From Arachis hypogaea (taxonomy: Eukaryota; Streptophyta; Magnoliopsida; Fabales; Fabaceae), in assembly GCF_003086295.3 (NCBI RefSeq), contig NC_092048.1, positions 108,020,276-108,084,275 of the forward strand: a DNA stretch of 64,000 nt. The letters are read 5' to 3'. The position numbers and the translations under genes were made by a program. The first letter of the stretch is position 1. Each line of letters starts with the position of its first letter. Shown piece after piece: positions 21,755 to 32,727 of the stretch. Under the pieces are notes generated by a model, which was not told where the DNA came from, searched no databases, and was given only the letters and a program-made list of their open reading frames with translations.

Positions 21755-22293
21755 TACAACACCCAACTCAAGTGTCCCTCTGTCGTGCATCCCCAAATCG
21801 AGTTATTCTCGATCATCATCATGATCATAATCATACAACACCCACACTAGTGTGTATCCATACAACACCCACACTGGTGTTTATCCACGGGGGCGAGCTC
21901 ATTCAGAACTTTCATAGTGTCCGGCCACACTTACGACATATGGTCAACAGAGTATCAAGTCTCAATCTGGAGCACGTGGTGGCTAGCCAATGCTTTCACC
22001 CAGGGAAACTCGTATCTCAGATAGTGGAAGTGCAACATTCACATTTCATTCAATAGCATATATGCATTTATACTCGGCCATAAATCAATAATGGCCCCAC
22101 CATAATCCGGGAATAACTCAGCCATCCGGCTCACGGTTCAATCCAGAACTAGCCAATTTATCAATAAATACAGCCCTTCGGCTCATGGCATATATAGCAC
22201 TTCCACCGCCATCCTCCGTATCTCATATAATCATCTTTGATCATCATTGATCATAACTTTTCCCCTTGCTTCATTCACAAGTTACCACATCTC
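21755..22293 (+). mobile_element. Host repeat H, middle part
   Basis: Non-coding and CA/TC-rich, with three near-copies of ATACAACACCCA(CACT). It ends with ATCTC (22289-22293), which is repeated after element C at 63540-63544, where the same sequence continues. Confidence 0.6.
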
Positions 22294-23899
22294 TGATGAG
22301 CGGATAATTTATACCCTTTTTGGCGTTGTTTTTACATAGTTTTTAGTATGTTTTAGTCACTTTTATTATATTTTTATTAGTTTTTATTCAAAAATTACAT
22401 TTCTAGACTTTAATACGAGTTTGTGTATTTTTCTGTAATTTCAGGTATTTTTTGGCTGAAATTGAGGGACCTGAGCAAAAATCTGATTCAGAGGCTGAAA
22501 AAGGACTACAGATGCTGTTGGATTCCGACCCTCTTGCACTCGAAATGGATTTTCTCGAGCTACAGAAGCCCAATTAGCACGATCTCAATTGCGTTGGAAA
22601 TTAGACATTCTGGGCTTTCCAGCAATATATAATAGTTTATACTTTGCTTGAGAATTGATGGCCCAAACTGGCATTCAAAGTCAGCCTAAAACTTTCTGGC
22701 GTAAAACGCCAGAACTGGCACCTTTTTCGGCGTTAAACGCCCATTCTAGCACCCAGGGTGGTGTTTAACACCAACTTTGGGCGTATTCACGTGAAAGCTT
22801 GGAAGCTCAGCCCAGACACGCACCAAGTGGGTCCCGGAAGTGGATTTCTGCACTATCTGCACTTAGTTACTCATTTTCTGTAAACCTAAGTTACTAGTCT
22901 AGTATAAAAACTACTTTTAGAGATTCATTTTAGACCTCATGAGATTTTACACTTCATATTGTATCTTCTATGGCATGAGTCTCTAAACCCCATAGGTGGG
23001 GGTGAGGAGCTCTGCTGTGTTTCAATGGATTAATGCAATTACTACTGTTTTCTATTCAATCACGCTTGATTCTATTCTAAGATACTCACTCGTACTTCAA
23101 TATAGAGAATATGATGATTCGTGACACTCATCATTATCCTCAACCTATGAACGCGTGCCTGACAACCACTCCCGTTCTATCTGAGCTCAACGTAGTCATT
23201 GGGCGACAGCTTGAGTGCGTATCTCTTGGGTTTCTAATCTATGGACCGAGTCCGGAGGTTAGAACCTTCGTGGTATAGGCTAGAACCAATTGGCAGCATT
23301 CCTGGGATCCGGAAAGTCTAAACCTTGTCTATGGTATTCCGAGTAGGATCCGGGAATGGATGACTGTGACGAGCTTCAAACCTACGAATGTTGGGCGCAG
23401 TGACAGTGTGCAAAAGGACAAGGGTCCTATTTTGACGCTAGTGGGAACTGACAGATGATTAGCCGTGCGGTAGCTGTACATGGTATTTTTTATCCGAGAC
23501 GAGAAATCCGACAGTTGATTAGCGGTGTAGAGATCATACCTGGTATTTTTCATCCGAGAGGATCATACAGCTTGCCATTGAAGGAAGCCATGCATGTTTG
23601 GAGAAGAAGACAGTAGGAAAGTAGAGATTCAGATGACAGAGCATCTCCGGAACCTCAGCCTGTTTCTCATTACTGAATTATAAGTACTATTTATTTCATT
23701 TTATTTATTTTTCATAAATATAATCACTCTTATCATTAATCTCCTGACTAAGATTTACAAAATAACCATAGCTTGCTTCAAGCCGACAATCTCCGTGGGA
23801 TCGACCCTTACTCACGTAAGGTATTACTTGGACGACCCAGTGCACTTGCTGGTTAGTTGTGCGGAGTTGTGAAAAGTGTAATCACAATTTCGTGCACCA
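22294..23899 (+). repeat. Element C 5' LTR
   Basis: Starts TGATGAGCGGATAATTTATA, ends CGTGCACCA. It has a TATA box at 22903-22910 and a palindrome array at about 22695-22772. The R/U5-like part holds the conserved GATCGACCCTTACTCACG...CCCAGTGCACTTGCTGG block shared by all B, C, F and G LTRs. Confidence 0.95.
22903..22910 (+). promoter_or_regulatory. TATA box of C LTR
   Basis: TATAAAAA, about 1.0 kb before the LTR end and shared with the 3' LTR (62543-62550). It probably sets the U3/R boundary of the genomic RNA. Confidence 0.6.
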
Positions 23900-23905
23900 A
23901 GTTTT

Positions 23906-23921
23906 TGGCGCCGTTGCCGGG
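23906..23921 (+). promoter_or_regulatory. Element C primer binding site (tRNA-Asp)
   Basis: TGGCGCCGTTGCCGGG, complementary to the 3' end of plant tRNA-Asp including CCA. Six bases (AGTTTT) separate it from the LTR. Confidence 0.85.
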
Positions 23922-25165
23922 AATTGTTCAAGTTTAGACAACTGACGGTTTATTTTGTTGCTTAGATTAGGAAAAATTATCTTTTTGGTTTAGAGTCACT
24001 AAAATTGAGTCTTCTATTATTGTTTTTGGTTAAAATTTTAAAATACTTATTTTATTTTTCTAAATTATTTTCGAAAATTTTCAAAACCAATAAGTTCATA
24101 ATTTAGTCTTCTGTTTGAGTTTTGTTTCATATTTTAAGTTTGGTGTCAATTGCATGATTTTATTTTTCTTTCATTCTTTTCGAATTATATGTTCTTAGTT
24201 CTTTCCTAATCTTCAAGTTGTTCTTGTTTATTTTCCTTGTTTGATCTTTAGTTTTTTCTGTTTTGTGTCTTTTCTTGTTTTTCTAGTGCATTTTCGAAGT
24301 ATTAGTGTCAAAAGTATAAAACTTTTTAAGTTTGGTCTCCTTTGTGTTTTTATTTTCTTAAAAATTTCCAAAAATTGTTCTTGGTGTTCATCTTGATCTT
24401 CAAAATGTTCTTGGTGTTCATCTTGACATTCAAAGTTTTCTTGTTTGCTTTCTTTGTTTTGATCTAAAAATTCTAAGTTTGGTATCCTTTTGTTGTTTTT
24501 CTCTTTCCTTATTAAATTCAAAAATTCAAAAAATATCTTTTCCTTTATTTGCTCCTTATTTTCGAATTCCTTAGGTTGATTTAGTGAAAATTTTTAAAAT
24601 TTGGTAGTTTCTTGTTAGGCAAGTTAAAATTTCAATTTTAAAAATTTAGCTTCTTAAATCCTTTTCAAAACAAATTTCTATTTTTAAATTCCTTTTTTTA
24701 TTTTTCAAATATCCTTTATAAAATTTTTCAAAACCTTTTTCTTTTCTTATTCATAATTTTCGAATTACTTGTCCCATTTTATTATTTTGATTGAAAAATT
24801 TTAAGTTTGGTATTTTCTTGTTGAGAAAGTTTCAATCTTCAAGTTTTAAAAATCATATCTTTTCTTTTATTTAATTATTTTTACAAGTATCTTTAATTTT
24901 AAGATATATCTTTTTCAAAACTCCCTAACCACTTTCTCTCTCTTCAATTTTCGAAAACCATATCCAAAATTTTTCAAATCTTTTTAAATTAAGTAGTCAT
25001 CTTAGTATTCGAATTTTTTTATTTTATTTTTTCTTTTAGTTTTCGAAAATCATCTTTTATTTTCCAATTACTTTATTTTAATTCCTTTTTAATTCGGTTA
25101 TTCTCAATTAAATAAAATAAAAAAAAAATTTATTTGCAATTCATATCAATTCTCTTTTCTCCATC
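23922..25165 (+). other. Element C untranslated leader
   Basis: AT- and T-rich, with repeated TTTTCGAAAA palindromes and AAGTTTGGTNT motifs (e.g. 24137, 24329, 24474, 24801). A TCTTGGTGTTCATCTTGA duplication sits at about 24379 and 24409. No credible ORF. Confidence 0.65.
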
Positions 25166-25543
25166 ATGGACCTAAGTGGAAATGAACAGTCCAGAAGGAC
25201 TCTGGGGTCATATGCTAACCCCATTACTGTTGCATACGGGAGTAGTATCTATATACCTCCCATCAGAGCAAACAGTTTTGAGCTAAATCATCAGCTCATT
25301 ATCATGGTGCAGCAAAATTGCCAGTATTCCGGTCTCCCACAGGAAGAACCTACTGAGTTTCTGGCACAGTTCTTACAAATTGCTGACACAGTACGTGATA
25401 AGGACGTGGATCAGGATGTCGACAGATTTTTACTATTTCCATTTGCTGTAAAAGATCAAGCTAAGAGGTGGTTAAACAACCAACCCATAGCAAGCATAAG
25501 AACATGAAAACAGTTATCAGACAAATTCCTGAATCAATATTTC
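25166..25543 (+). pseudogene. Element C gag, N-terminal piece
   Basis: The ATG at 25166 follows TCTCCATC and matches the B gag start. It covers the first part of the capsid-like domain (EFLAQFLQIADTV, LLFPFAVKDQAK). TGG has become TGA at 25505-25507. Element D interrupts it at 25543 inside the conserved FLNQYF block. The next 18 bases survive at 31721-31738 between D and E, and the gene resumes at 43092. Confidence 0.9.
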
Positions 25544-26078
25544 TATTCATACCCTGGGTCAAGCTGTCCGACCCGGGATGTTTAGCGACAAGCCGACCGA
25601 CCTCTTCAGGTCAGACTATCCGACCTCTTCTTAAAGAGCTCGAACAAAACGCCGCAGAGACCCAAGTAGGCCCAAACGAAAGAACACAACTCAATCTAAT
25701 GGCAGCTAAAGCCCAGAAAGATAAAGGCGGTTCCCCAGAAGATAAGATGACCTCACTCAAAGATAAGATAAGATAAGATAACTAACTTATCTTATCTAAA
25801 AAGGTCACTCTACACCATTATAAATACACTGGAGCACCCAAGTATAACTCATACTCTGATTCTACAATAAACCTGCTTAATACCCGTGCTAACTTAAGAA
25901 TTGGAGTCTCTTGCAGGTACCCCCCACCCTCCGGTGACCAAGGATTAGAAGTGCAGCCAGTCCAACAAGTCGGACACAACAGCTCCGGCCGCCACCAGCC
26001 AGCCGAACACGTCATCTCCGACCAGTACAGAAGATCTCATCCGAGATCAACCTACAGTTTCAGGTAACCCTTGAAACA
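25544..26078 (+). repeat. Element D 5' LTR
   Basis: Begins TATTCATACCCTGGG, ends CCCTTGAAACA. It contains an AAGATAAGATAAG...CTTATCTTATCT inverted repeat just upstream of the TATA box at 25819-25826. Confidence 0.93.
25819..25826 (+). promoter_or_regulatory. TATA box of D LTR
   Basis: TATAAATA, right after the GATAA inverted repeat; counterpart at 31456-31463 in the 3' LTR. Confidence 0.7.
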
Positions 26079-26079
26079 T

Positions 26080-26097
26080 TGGCGCCGTTGCCGGGGA
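26080..26097 (+). promoter_or_regulatory. Element D primer binding site (tRNA-Asp)
   Basis: TGGCGCCGTTGCCGGGGA, a perfect 18-base complement of the tRNA-Asp 3' end, with one base between it and the LTR. Confidence 0.9.
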
Positions 26098-26119
26098 ACT
26101 TGGAAGTCATCCCATCACC

Positions 26120-26770
26120 ATGGCGGACGACCATGACAACGATCACAAGTCTGGTTTGATGGACAGAACGCCAAACAAAGACACGGACGCCACCTCCAAA
26201 GACGCGCCTCAAAACGGGAAAGATAAGCAACCCCCAAACACAGAAATTTTGGAAGCTATCCGTAAGCAACAGAATCGCCTTAAACAGCTGGAACAAGAAG
26301 CTAAGAGAGACCTATGAAGGGAAGTTAGGCGATGCCGCGAGTTAGAGGACAAGCTCCTAAAACTCGAAGCAGATCTCAAGACCAAAGCTACTCGATCAGG
26401 TCACGAAGATGACTCCCGTAAAGACCAAGATCCATTCACCAAAGAGATCATGAGGGCCAAAATCCTAAAAGACTTCAAACTTCCCGATATGACTCTGTAT
26501 GATGGCACTACAAATCCCGGCCATCATCTCAGTAATGTCAGAAGTAGAATGTATGTCACCGATGCCTCAGATGCAGTTTGCTGCAAAGCCTTCCCGACTA
26601 CTTTAACAAAGACAGCAATTAGATGGTTCGACAATCTGCCTACTCGAATAGGTCGGGCGAGTTGAACGTCCACCTCACACCGAAGAGGTCGGACGAGTTG
26701 AACGTCCACCTCACACCCCTGAGAGACATGTTCATATGATAAATGGAGGATTTGCAGGAGGAGGCATCTC
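26120..26770 (+). pseudogene. Element D gag
   Basis: The start ATG at 26120 (MADDHDNDHKSG) is followed by a charged coiled-coil segment (EAIRKQQNRLKQLEQEAKR, with a TGA after it at 26315-26317). The Tat-type gag domain (DPFTKEIMRAKILKDFKLP, TLYDGTTNPGHHLSNVRSRM, TALTKTA-like, RWFDNLP) lies at about 26430-26650. It then breaks into a 35-base near-duplicate (GTCGG(A/G)CGAGTTGAACGTCCACCTCACAC) near 26655-26720, and pol sequence follows far too soon. The C-terminal half of gag, protease and RT are missing. Confidence 0.85.
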
Positions 26771-26779
26771 TAAATCATC

Positions 26780-27090
26780 TTGCAAAAGACACCTCAAAGA
26801 GGTATATTAAGGAAGGGAGAGAGGTTTGAAAAGGACAACAGATTGCGAACAAGCCTTCCGAGATTTCAAAAATTCTTGGGGCAACCACCCATTCTCACCA
26901 AACCCCGGGAAAGTGAAGAACTCATATTATACCTCGCAGTGGGAAGTCGGACAATAGCCTCAGCACTAGTCAGAGAAGACGAAAGTGGGCAACAACCCAT
27001 CTACTTCATCAGCAAAGCTCTACAAGGGGCCGAACTAAACTATCAAAAGATAGAAAAAGTTCGCCTACGCCCTCATACTCACCTCTCAAC
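26780..27090 (+). pseudogene. Element D RNase H fragment
   Basis: Coding-like sequence FQKFLGQPPILTKPRE, ILYLAVGSRTIASALV and QQPIYFISKALQGAELNYQ is the connection/RNase H start typical of Tat elements. It loses frame after KIEKV and then matches only in scraps. No catalytic core remains. Confidence 0.8.
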
Positions 27091-27284
27091 GACCCCACCC
27101 ATACTTTCAAGGTCACACTATCACAGTTTGGACCAACCAGCCCATAAAAGGCATCCTACAGAAAACAAACTTAGCTGGAAGAATCCTACAGAGGACAACT
27201 CGGATAATTCGGGGGACCCTGGACAAAACCAGAGAACATTTTGGACAATTCGGGGGACCCTAGACAAAAACAAAAAACAGCTCG

Positions 27285-27540
27285 GACAAATCGGGGAAAA
27301 TGAAGTCCGACACATAGAATGCCCGAGTTGATGCATTTTCAAAACCAGCCAGCACCAACAACTCAGACAAATCGGGGAAAATAAAGTCCGATACATAGAA
27401 TTCCCGAGCTGATGCACTTTCAAAACCAGCCAGCACCAACAGCCCGGACAATTCGGGGATATGAGGTCCGACACATACCTCGGGAGCAAAATGCCCGAGC
27501 TGATGTATTTTCAAAACTAGCCAACACCAAACCAGGGGAC
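27285..27540 (+). repeat. Tandem repeat in D (about 80-bp unit, three copies)
   Basis: The unit holds CGGACAAATCGGGGA..., GTCCGACACATAGAATGCCCGAG and TGATGCATTTTCAAAACCAGCCA. The minus-strand ORFs seen here come from the repeat. Confidence 0.8.
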
Positions 27541-27979
27541 AATAACAGAAGCCTCATCCAAGCTACATTATAAGACTACAACAAGTCAATCTCGAAGGCG
27601 GTATAAGGGATGTACTCAGGGTCAGCCACAGTAACACGCATTAAAACTATGGAATCCAGCCAATCAGACAGGCCGTCCGGGATCTTAGTAGACATCTCAA
27701 AGACATAGGTCAACTATGAGGTTACTACCAAACAACTCGGGCAAATAAGGAAACAACTCAGACAATAACAGCAAAACATCAAGTGACAGACATGGCAGTA
27801 AAAGGGAAACCCCAGGACTCACACGAAAGTCCAGGGGCACCCTTTGGAGGCAACAACAGGGCAAGAACACAGAAAAAAGAAGTCGACAATCTATACCCAA
27901 ACAGTCCGAACATCCCTCAAAAGAAGATCAAAACAAAAGCTAGAACCTTTGTACAAAAGGAGTCAGGCAACGATGAAAA
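27541..27979 (+). other. Degenerate internal region of D
   Basis: Contains remains of internal Tat sequence with no frame I can follow. No gene called. Confidence 0.4.
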
Positions 27980-28660
27980 GAAACAGGAACAGCAACTAAA
28001 CCCTAAGCAAAGCACACATTCTTCTCAAAGGCGAATGAAAAGTGACAACAAACGATCAAAGATGCAAACTTTTTGCAGAAAGAACCAAAGTTCTTCAGAG
28101 CAAATACAAAGTCAAAGATTTACATCAAAATCATGCCAACTTCCCTATAGCCCCACCTGAAGAGCTCCCACAAGTCCTATGGGCATATTGGACAACCCCA
28201 CACTCCACTACAAAGGAATCACCCTTCCGATTGGCTTACGGAATGGAGGCAATGATCCCAGTGGAGGTCAAAGAAGGATCTCCCAGAGTGATCCACTACA
28301 GTGAAGAGGCCAACTCCCAACTTTAAAAGAAAGAACTCGACCTACTTCCAGAAACCCGAGAAAGAGCTCGGATCAAGGAAGAGGCATTAAAACGTCAAAT
28401 GGCCTCAAGATAGAATCGGAAGGTAATCTAGCAACAACGATCTCATCCTAATCCGAAATGACATCAGAATAGGTCGGTCAGGAGAAGAGAAGCTAGCAGC
28501 CAACTGGAAAGGACTATACCAAGTTGTTCAGAAGTACATGGGAAGGGCTACTACAGACTGTCCGAACTCGAGGGGTGAGAGCTACCAAGGTCATGGCATG
28601 CCTGCAATCTAAAAAGGGTGCCAGGCCGAGATCCAAAAAGATTGCCTGACCTAGAAAGGT
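27980..28660 (+). pseudogene. Element D integrase C-terminal remnant
   Basis: ELPQVLWAYWTTPHSTTKES, FRLAYGMEAMIPVEVKEGSP and the RARIKEEALKRQMAS stretch are the distal integrase core and C-terminal part of Tat elements. A stop (TAA, 28324-28326) and frame changes follow, then fragments of the chromodomain-like end (NDIRIGR, GEEKLAANWKG). The zinc-binding and D,D,E parts are not present. Confidence 0.85.
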
Positions 28661-28734
28661 AAGTACTAACATGTACACACTCTTATCTTCATTTTATTGT
28701 TTAAAAGATTGCAGATTTCCTAAAAAGTTTCCTA

Positions 28735-29270
28735 CCAAGACGCCCGACTACGGCAGGTTGGCAAGGTGAACACCAAATTCACCGCCCGATCACGACAAAG
28801 TCGGCAAGATGAAAACCAAATTCATCGTCCGATTACAAAGCGACAAGGTGAAAACCAACTTCACCGCCCGACCACGATGAAAACTGAATTCATCGTTTGA
28901 TTTTGACAAAGGTCGACAAAGTAAAAACAAAATTCACTGCTATACCAAGACGCATTAATCCGAAACGCAAATTTCACTGCCAAATCACGACAAGGTCGAC
29001 GGGGTGAAAACCAAATTCACCGTCCGATCATGATAAAACTCGGCAAAGATGAAACCAGAATTCATAGCCCGATTTCGACAAGGTCGGCAAAAAAGTGAAA
29101 GCAGAATTCATCGCCCGATTATAAAGCTACAGATCGGCAGAAAGTGAAAATCAAATTCACTGCACGATCACGATAAAGACCAACAAAAATGAAAACCAAA
29201 TTCATCAAAAGGTCAACCAAACGGGGATCAAACCCAATTTCTACAAATCGGCAAAGATGAAAACGGAATA
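28735..29270 (+). repeat. Diverged tandem repeats of about 45-50 bp in the D 3' region
   Basis: Many copies of (A/T)CGACAA(A/G)GTCGGCAA...GTGAAAACCAAATTCA(C/T)CGCCCGAT. Units alternate between CACC and CATC forms. Confidence 0.7.
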
Positions 29271-29389
29271 ATGCAAGAAGTTATCGAAAGTGATCCGGAG
29301 AAAGGACCTGACGAGGTCTTAATGGATTGCTAAATAGTAACTTAAAGACTGGCCGACGTTAAGAAGTCGGACCAAGTCAACCCAAGTTA

Positions 29390-29890
29390 TAAGTAAACCC
29401 TGGAAAGAGGTCTGGCCAACCCTATAAAAGAGGATTACTTTAACTTAGAAGGGCTCGACATGACAAAGTCGGCCCAAAACATAAAACTTATAAAAGTAAT
29501 CCCTGAAAGAGACCTGAACAAGGTCCAAAAAAGAGGATTACACAAATAACTTAGAAGAGATCGACATGACGAAGTCGGTCTTCTACAAAAAAGTTATAAA
29601 AGTAATCCCTGAAAGAGACCTAAACGAGGTCCAAGAAAGAGGATTACAAAAATAACTTAGAAGAGATCGACATGACGAAGTCGGTCTCCTACAAAGCATA
29701 AAAGTTATGAAAGTAATCCCTGAAAGAGATCTGAACAAAGGTCCAAGAAAGAGGATTACAAAAATAACTTAGAAGGGCACGACATAACGGAGTCTGCGTG
29801 ACAAAAAGTTATAAAAAGTAATCCATAAAAGAGACCCACCAAGGTCCAACCAAAAATGGATTACTAGAAATAACTTAGAAGCGATCGACA
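29390..29890 (+). repeat. Tandem repeat of about 105 bp in the D 3' region
   Basis: The CGACATGAC core recurs near 29456, 29561, 29668, 29781 and 29886, spacings of about 105-113 bp. Each unit carries GTAATCCCTGAAAGAGACC and GAGGATTAC. Confidence 0.8.
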
Positions 29891-29929
29891 TGAAGAAGTC
29901 GGCCCAAAGACGATTAAAGCTACAGATTG

Positions 29930-30130
29930 GACCGACGAGAAGAAGTCGGACCAATGAAAGCTACAGCTTGGACCGACAAGAAGAAGTCGGACCAACGAAA
30001 GCTACAGCTTGGACCGACAAGAAGAAGTCGGACCAACGAAAGCTACAGCTTGGACCGACAAGAAGAAGTCGGACCAACGAAAGCTACAACTTGGACCGAC
30101 AAGAGAAGTCGGACCAACAAAAGCTAAAGA
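29930..30130 (+). repeat. 41-bp tandem repeat in D, five copies
   Basis: GACCGAC starts at 29930, 29971, 30012, 30053 and 30094, exactly 41 bp apart. Each unit contains CCGAC and GTCGG inverted arms around AAGAAGAA. The two overlapping plus-strand ORFs here are products of the repeat. Confidence 0.92.
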
Positions 30131-31144
30131 AGGATCGACAAAAGAAATCGGACCAACGAAAAACGTGCGCTAAAAGGGACATAACTTTGCCCAAAAAGCC
30201 ACGGCTCCACGACAAGGCTATCGAAATTGTTCAGACCAACTAAAAAGGTTCTACCAAAGAACCCTAAAAAGTTGTCGGACAAGTTAGCCCCAAAAGACCA
30301 CCTCGACCAAGCAAAAAGTGGACAAAACAAAAAGAGGTCGGACAGCAAAATGCCAACACTCTATAAACATCTCACAAAGGCCAAGGAAAGGTCAAAAGAC
30401 CAAAGCCAGAAGTGCTTCGCTGAAAAAGTACGAAGTCTTAAAAAAAGACACTACTAGCAAAAAGCACGGCCTCAAAGACGGAGCTAAAAAGTCGTCCAAA
30501 CAAACTATAAAAAGGTTCCCCATCGGAACACTACCTAAAAAAGTTGTTGGATTATGACTAAAAACCCCGAGCAGTGAAGACAAACAAGTCGGAAGAAGGC
30601 TGAAAAGACCTATCAACAAACTAAAAAGGGGCAATACCAAAATTGCACAAGGAGAAATTACTTAAGATCGACCAAAGTCAGGATGCTTGAGCACGACTTC
30701 CCCAAAGAGATCAAAGCTCTGAAAGCACGATCTCACGGAAAGGTCCGAACTCAAGCAGGGGCAAAGTCGTACAGGTCGATGTCAGCTAAGAAGAGGCACA
30801 AGTACGATCTCAAAAAAGAACAAGCCAAAAGGTTGGGAAACAACTTAAGGCTCGAATGTGCTTAGCTAAAAGGGAGACAACTCTGCTCAAAAAAGATAAC
30901 TTTGCCAAGGTAGAGAGTTGTCAACACAAACTTAAAGCAAGGCGTAATCCAGAAGGCAAGGGTAGAAAACCCACACTACCACTCAAAAGAGGTTGGACTG
31001 TGAAGTACCAAACCTCTAGAAAATCTGCAAAGATTGCAAAGCAATGAAGAAACAAGCCAGACAGATGCTTGAGCATGACTTCCAAAGAGATCGAAGCTCT
31101 GAAAAGCACAATCTCACGGAAAGATCGAACTCAAGCAGGGGCAC
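30131..31144 (+). other. D 3' untranslated region
   Basis: Purine-rich, full of AAAAGTCGG- and GACCAA-like words related to the tandem units. A GAGCACGACTTCC(C)AAAGAGATC(A/G) segment of about 60 bp occurs twice (about 30690 and 31070). No gene seen. Confidence 0.6.
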
Positions 31145-31715
31145 TGTTCATACCCTGGGTCAAGCTGTCCGACCCGGGATGTTTAGCGACAAGCCGACCG
31201 ACCTCTTCAGGTCAGACTATCTGACCTCTTCTTAAAGAGCTCGGCCAATGTCCGACCTCTTCTTAAAGAGCTCGAACAAAACGCCGCAGAGACCCAAGTA
31301 GGCCCAAATGAAGGAACACAGCTCAATCTAAAGGCAGCTAAAGCCCAGAAAGATAAAGGCGGTTCCCCAGAAGATAAGATGACCTCACTCAAAGATAAGA
31401 TAAGATAAGATAAGATAACTAACTTATCTTATCTAAAAAGGTCACTCTACACCATTATAAATACACTAGAGCACCCAGGTATAACTCATACTCTGATTCT
31501 ACAATAAACCTGCTTAATACCCGTGCTAACTTAAGCATCTGAGTCTCTTGTAGGTACCGCCTACCCTTCGGTGACCAAGGAACAGAAGTGCAGCCAGTCC
31601 AACAAGTCGGACACAACAGCTCCGGCCGCCACCAGTCAGCCGGACACGTCATCTCTGACCAGTACAGAAGATCTCATCCGAGATCGACCTACAGTTTCAG
31701 GTAACCCTCGGAATA
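31145..31715 (+). repeat. Element D 3' LTR
   Basis: 571 bp. It is 36 bp longer than the 5' LTR. The difference is explained by a 31-bp duplication around 31229-31260 (GACCTCTTCTTAAAGAGCTCG twice) plus one extra GATAA unit. Starts TGTTCATACC. Confidence 0.93.
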
Positions 31716-31720
31716 ATTTC

Positions 31721-31738
31721 CCTCCAAAAAGGATGACA
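31721..31738 (+). pseudogene. 18-bp island of C gag between D and E
   Basis: CCTCCAAAAAGGATGACA corresponds to PPKRMT in the B gag. It proves that D and E hit C gag only 18 bp apart. Confidence 0.85.
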
Positions 31739-32632
31739 TGATGTGTTGAAAATGATCCAACACAAAACTCACCGGCAAGTGTACCGGGTCGCATCAAGTA
31801 ATAATAACTCACGTGAGTGAGGTCAATCCCACAGGGATTGAAGGATTGAGCAATTTTAGTTTAGTGGTTGATTTAGTCAAGCGAACAAGAGTTGATTTGA
31901 GTGATTTGTATCCAACAGAAGCTAAATTGCATGAAATTAAAGGGCGAGGGATAATTGACAAGAATTTAAAGTGCAGAAGAATTAAAAGAGCTGAATCTTA
32001 AAGTCCAAGTAATGTAAATTGCAGAAACTTAGATTGCAAGAAATGTAAATGACTGAAGTTTAAAGTGCAGAAAATGTAAATTGCTTGAATTATAAAAGGA
32101 ATTGGGAATTTGGATTGCAGAAATTAGACAAGAGAAAGTAAAATGGCATTAAACAGAAAAGCAGAATATGAATTAAAATTGCAACAGATCAAATCAGAAG
32201 AGAACAATTGCTTGAAAATTCGAACAGCAAGCAAAATATAACATCAATTGCAATAGTTCAAAAGAAATCACAGATCTCAGGGTTAGAAGAGACTAGAGAA
32301 CAAGTCTAGATCTCAATCCTTCCTTGACCCAACTAAGAACATAATTGCAAACAAAATGAAAAATGGAAATCAGTAAAGAAACTTGAATTATGCAAGAAAA
32401 GGAAACAAAGAGATCTCAAGGGTGAGGTTAAGACAGAATTTTCTCAACTCTTCACTATCAAGACTCAAGCAAGCTTTGCAGAAAAGAAAACAGGAAACCT
32501 AGAGAGGAAGAGAACTCAATTCTTCTTCCAATTCTCCAAGATCCCAAAATCAAAGTTACAGAATGAAAAATTCTAAAAGAGGTAAAACGTTCAAAGTAAA
32601 AGTTGTGGTCTTTTCTAAATCAAACTAACTTC

Positions 32633-32640
32633 TATTTATA
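32633..32640 (-). promoter_or_regulatory. TATA box of solo LTR E
   Basis: TATAAATA on the minus strand, about 0.9 kb before the LTR end. Confidence 0.5.
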
Positions 32641-32727
32641 CACTTTCTTCTATTGATCATTAAGCCTTGAATTTGGGCTATGGCCTTGATGGAATTGGGT
32701 TGAAGATAGCCCCGATTGATTGCTCTT

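Larger units (their letters stand above)
25544..31715 (+). mobile_element. Element D: Tat-type gypsy retrotransposon with large pol deletions
   Basis: TSD ATTTC (25539-25543 and 31716-31720) inside C gag. LTRs of 535 and 571 bp; tRNA-Asp primer site one base after the LTR. Gag, a scrap of RNase H and the integrase C-terminal part remain; protease, RT and most of integrase are deleted. About 2.5 kb of tandem and dispersed repeats lie before the 3' LTR, as known for Tat/Ogre elements. The LTR ends are eroded (TA instead of TG at 25544, TA instead of CA at 31715). Confidence 0.93.

Noticed and set aside
29890..30640. Several lysine-rich plus-strand and leucine/phenylalanine-rich minus-strand ORFs
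   Set aside because: Fall in the 41-bp array and related 3' repeats of D; repetitive translation, no domain.
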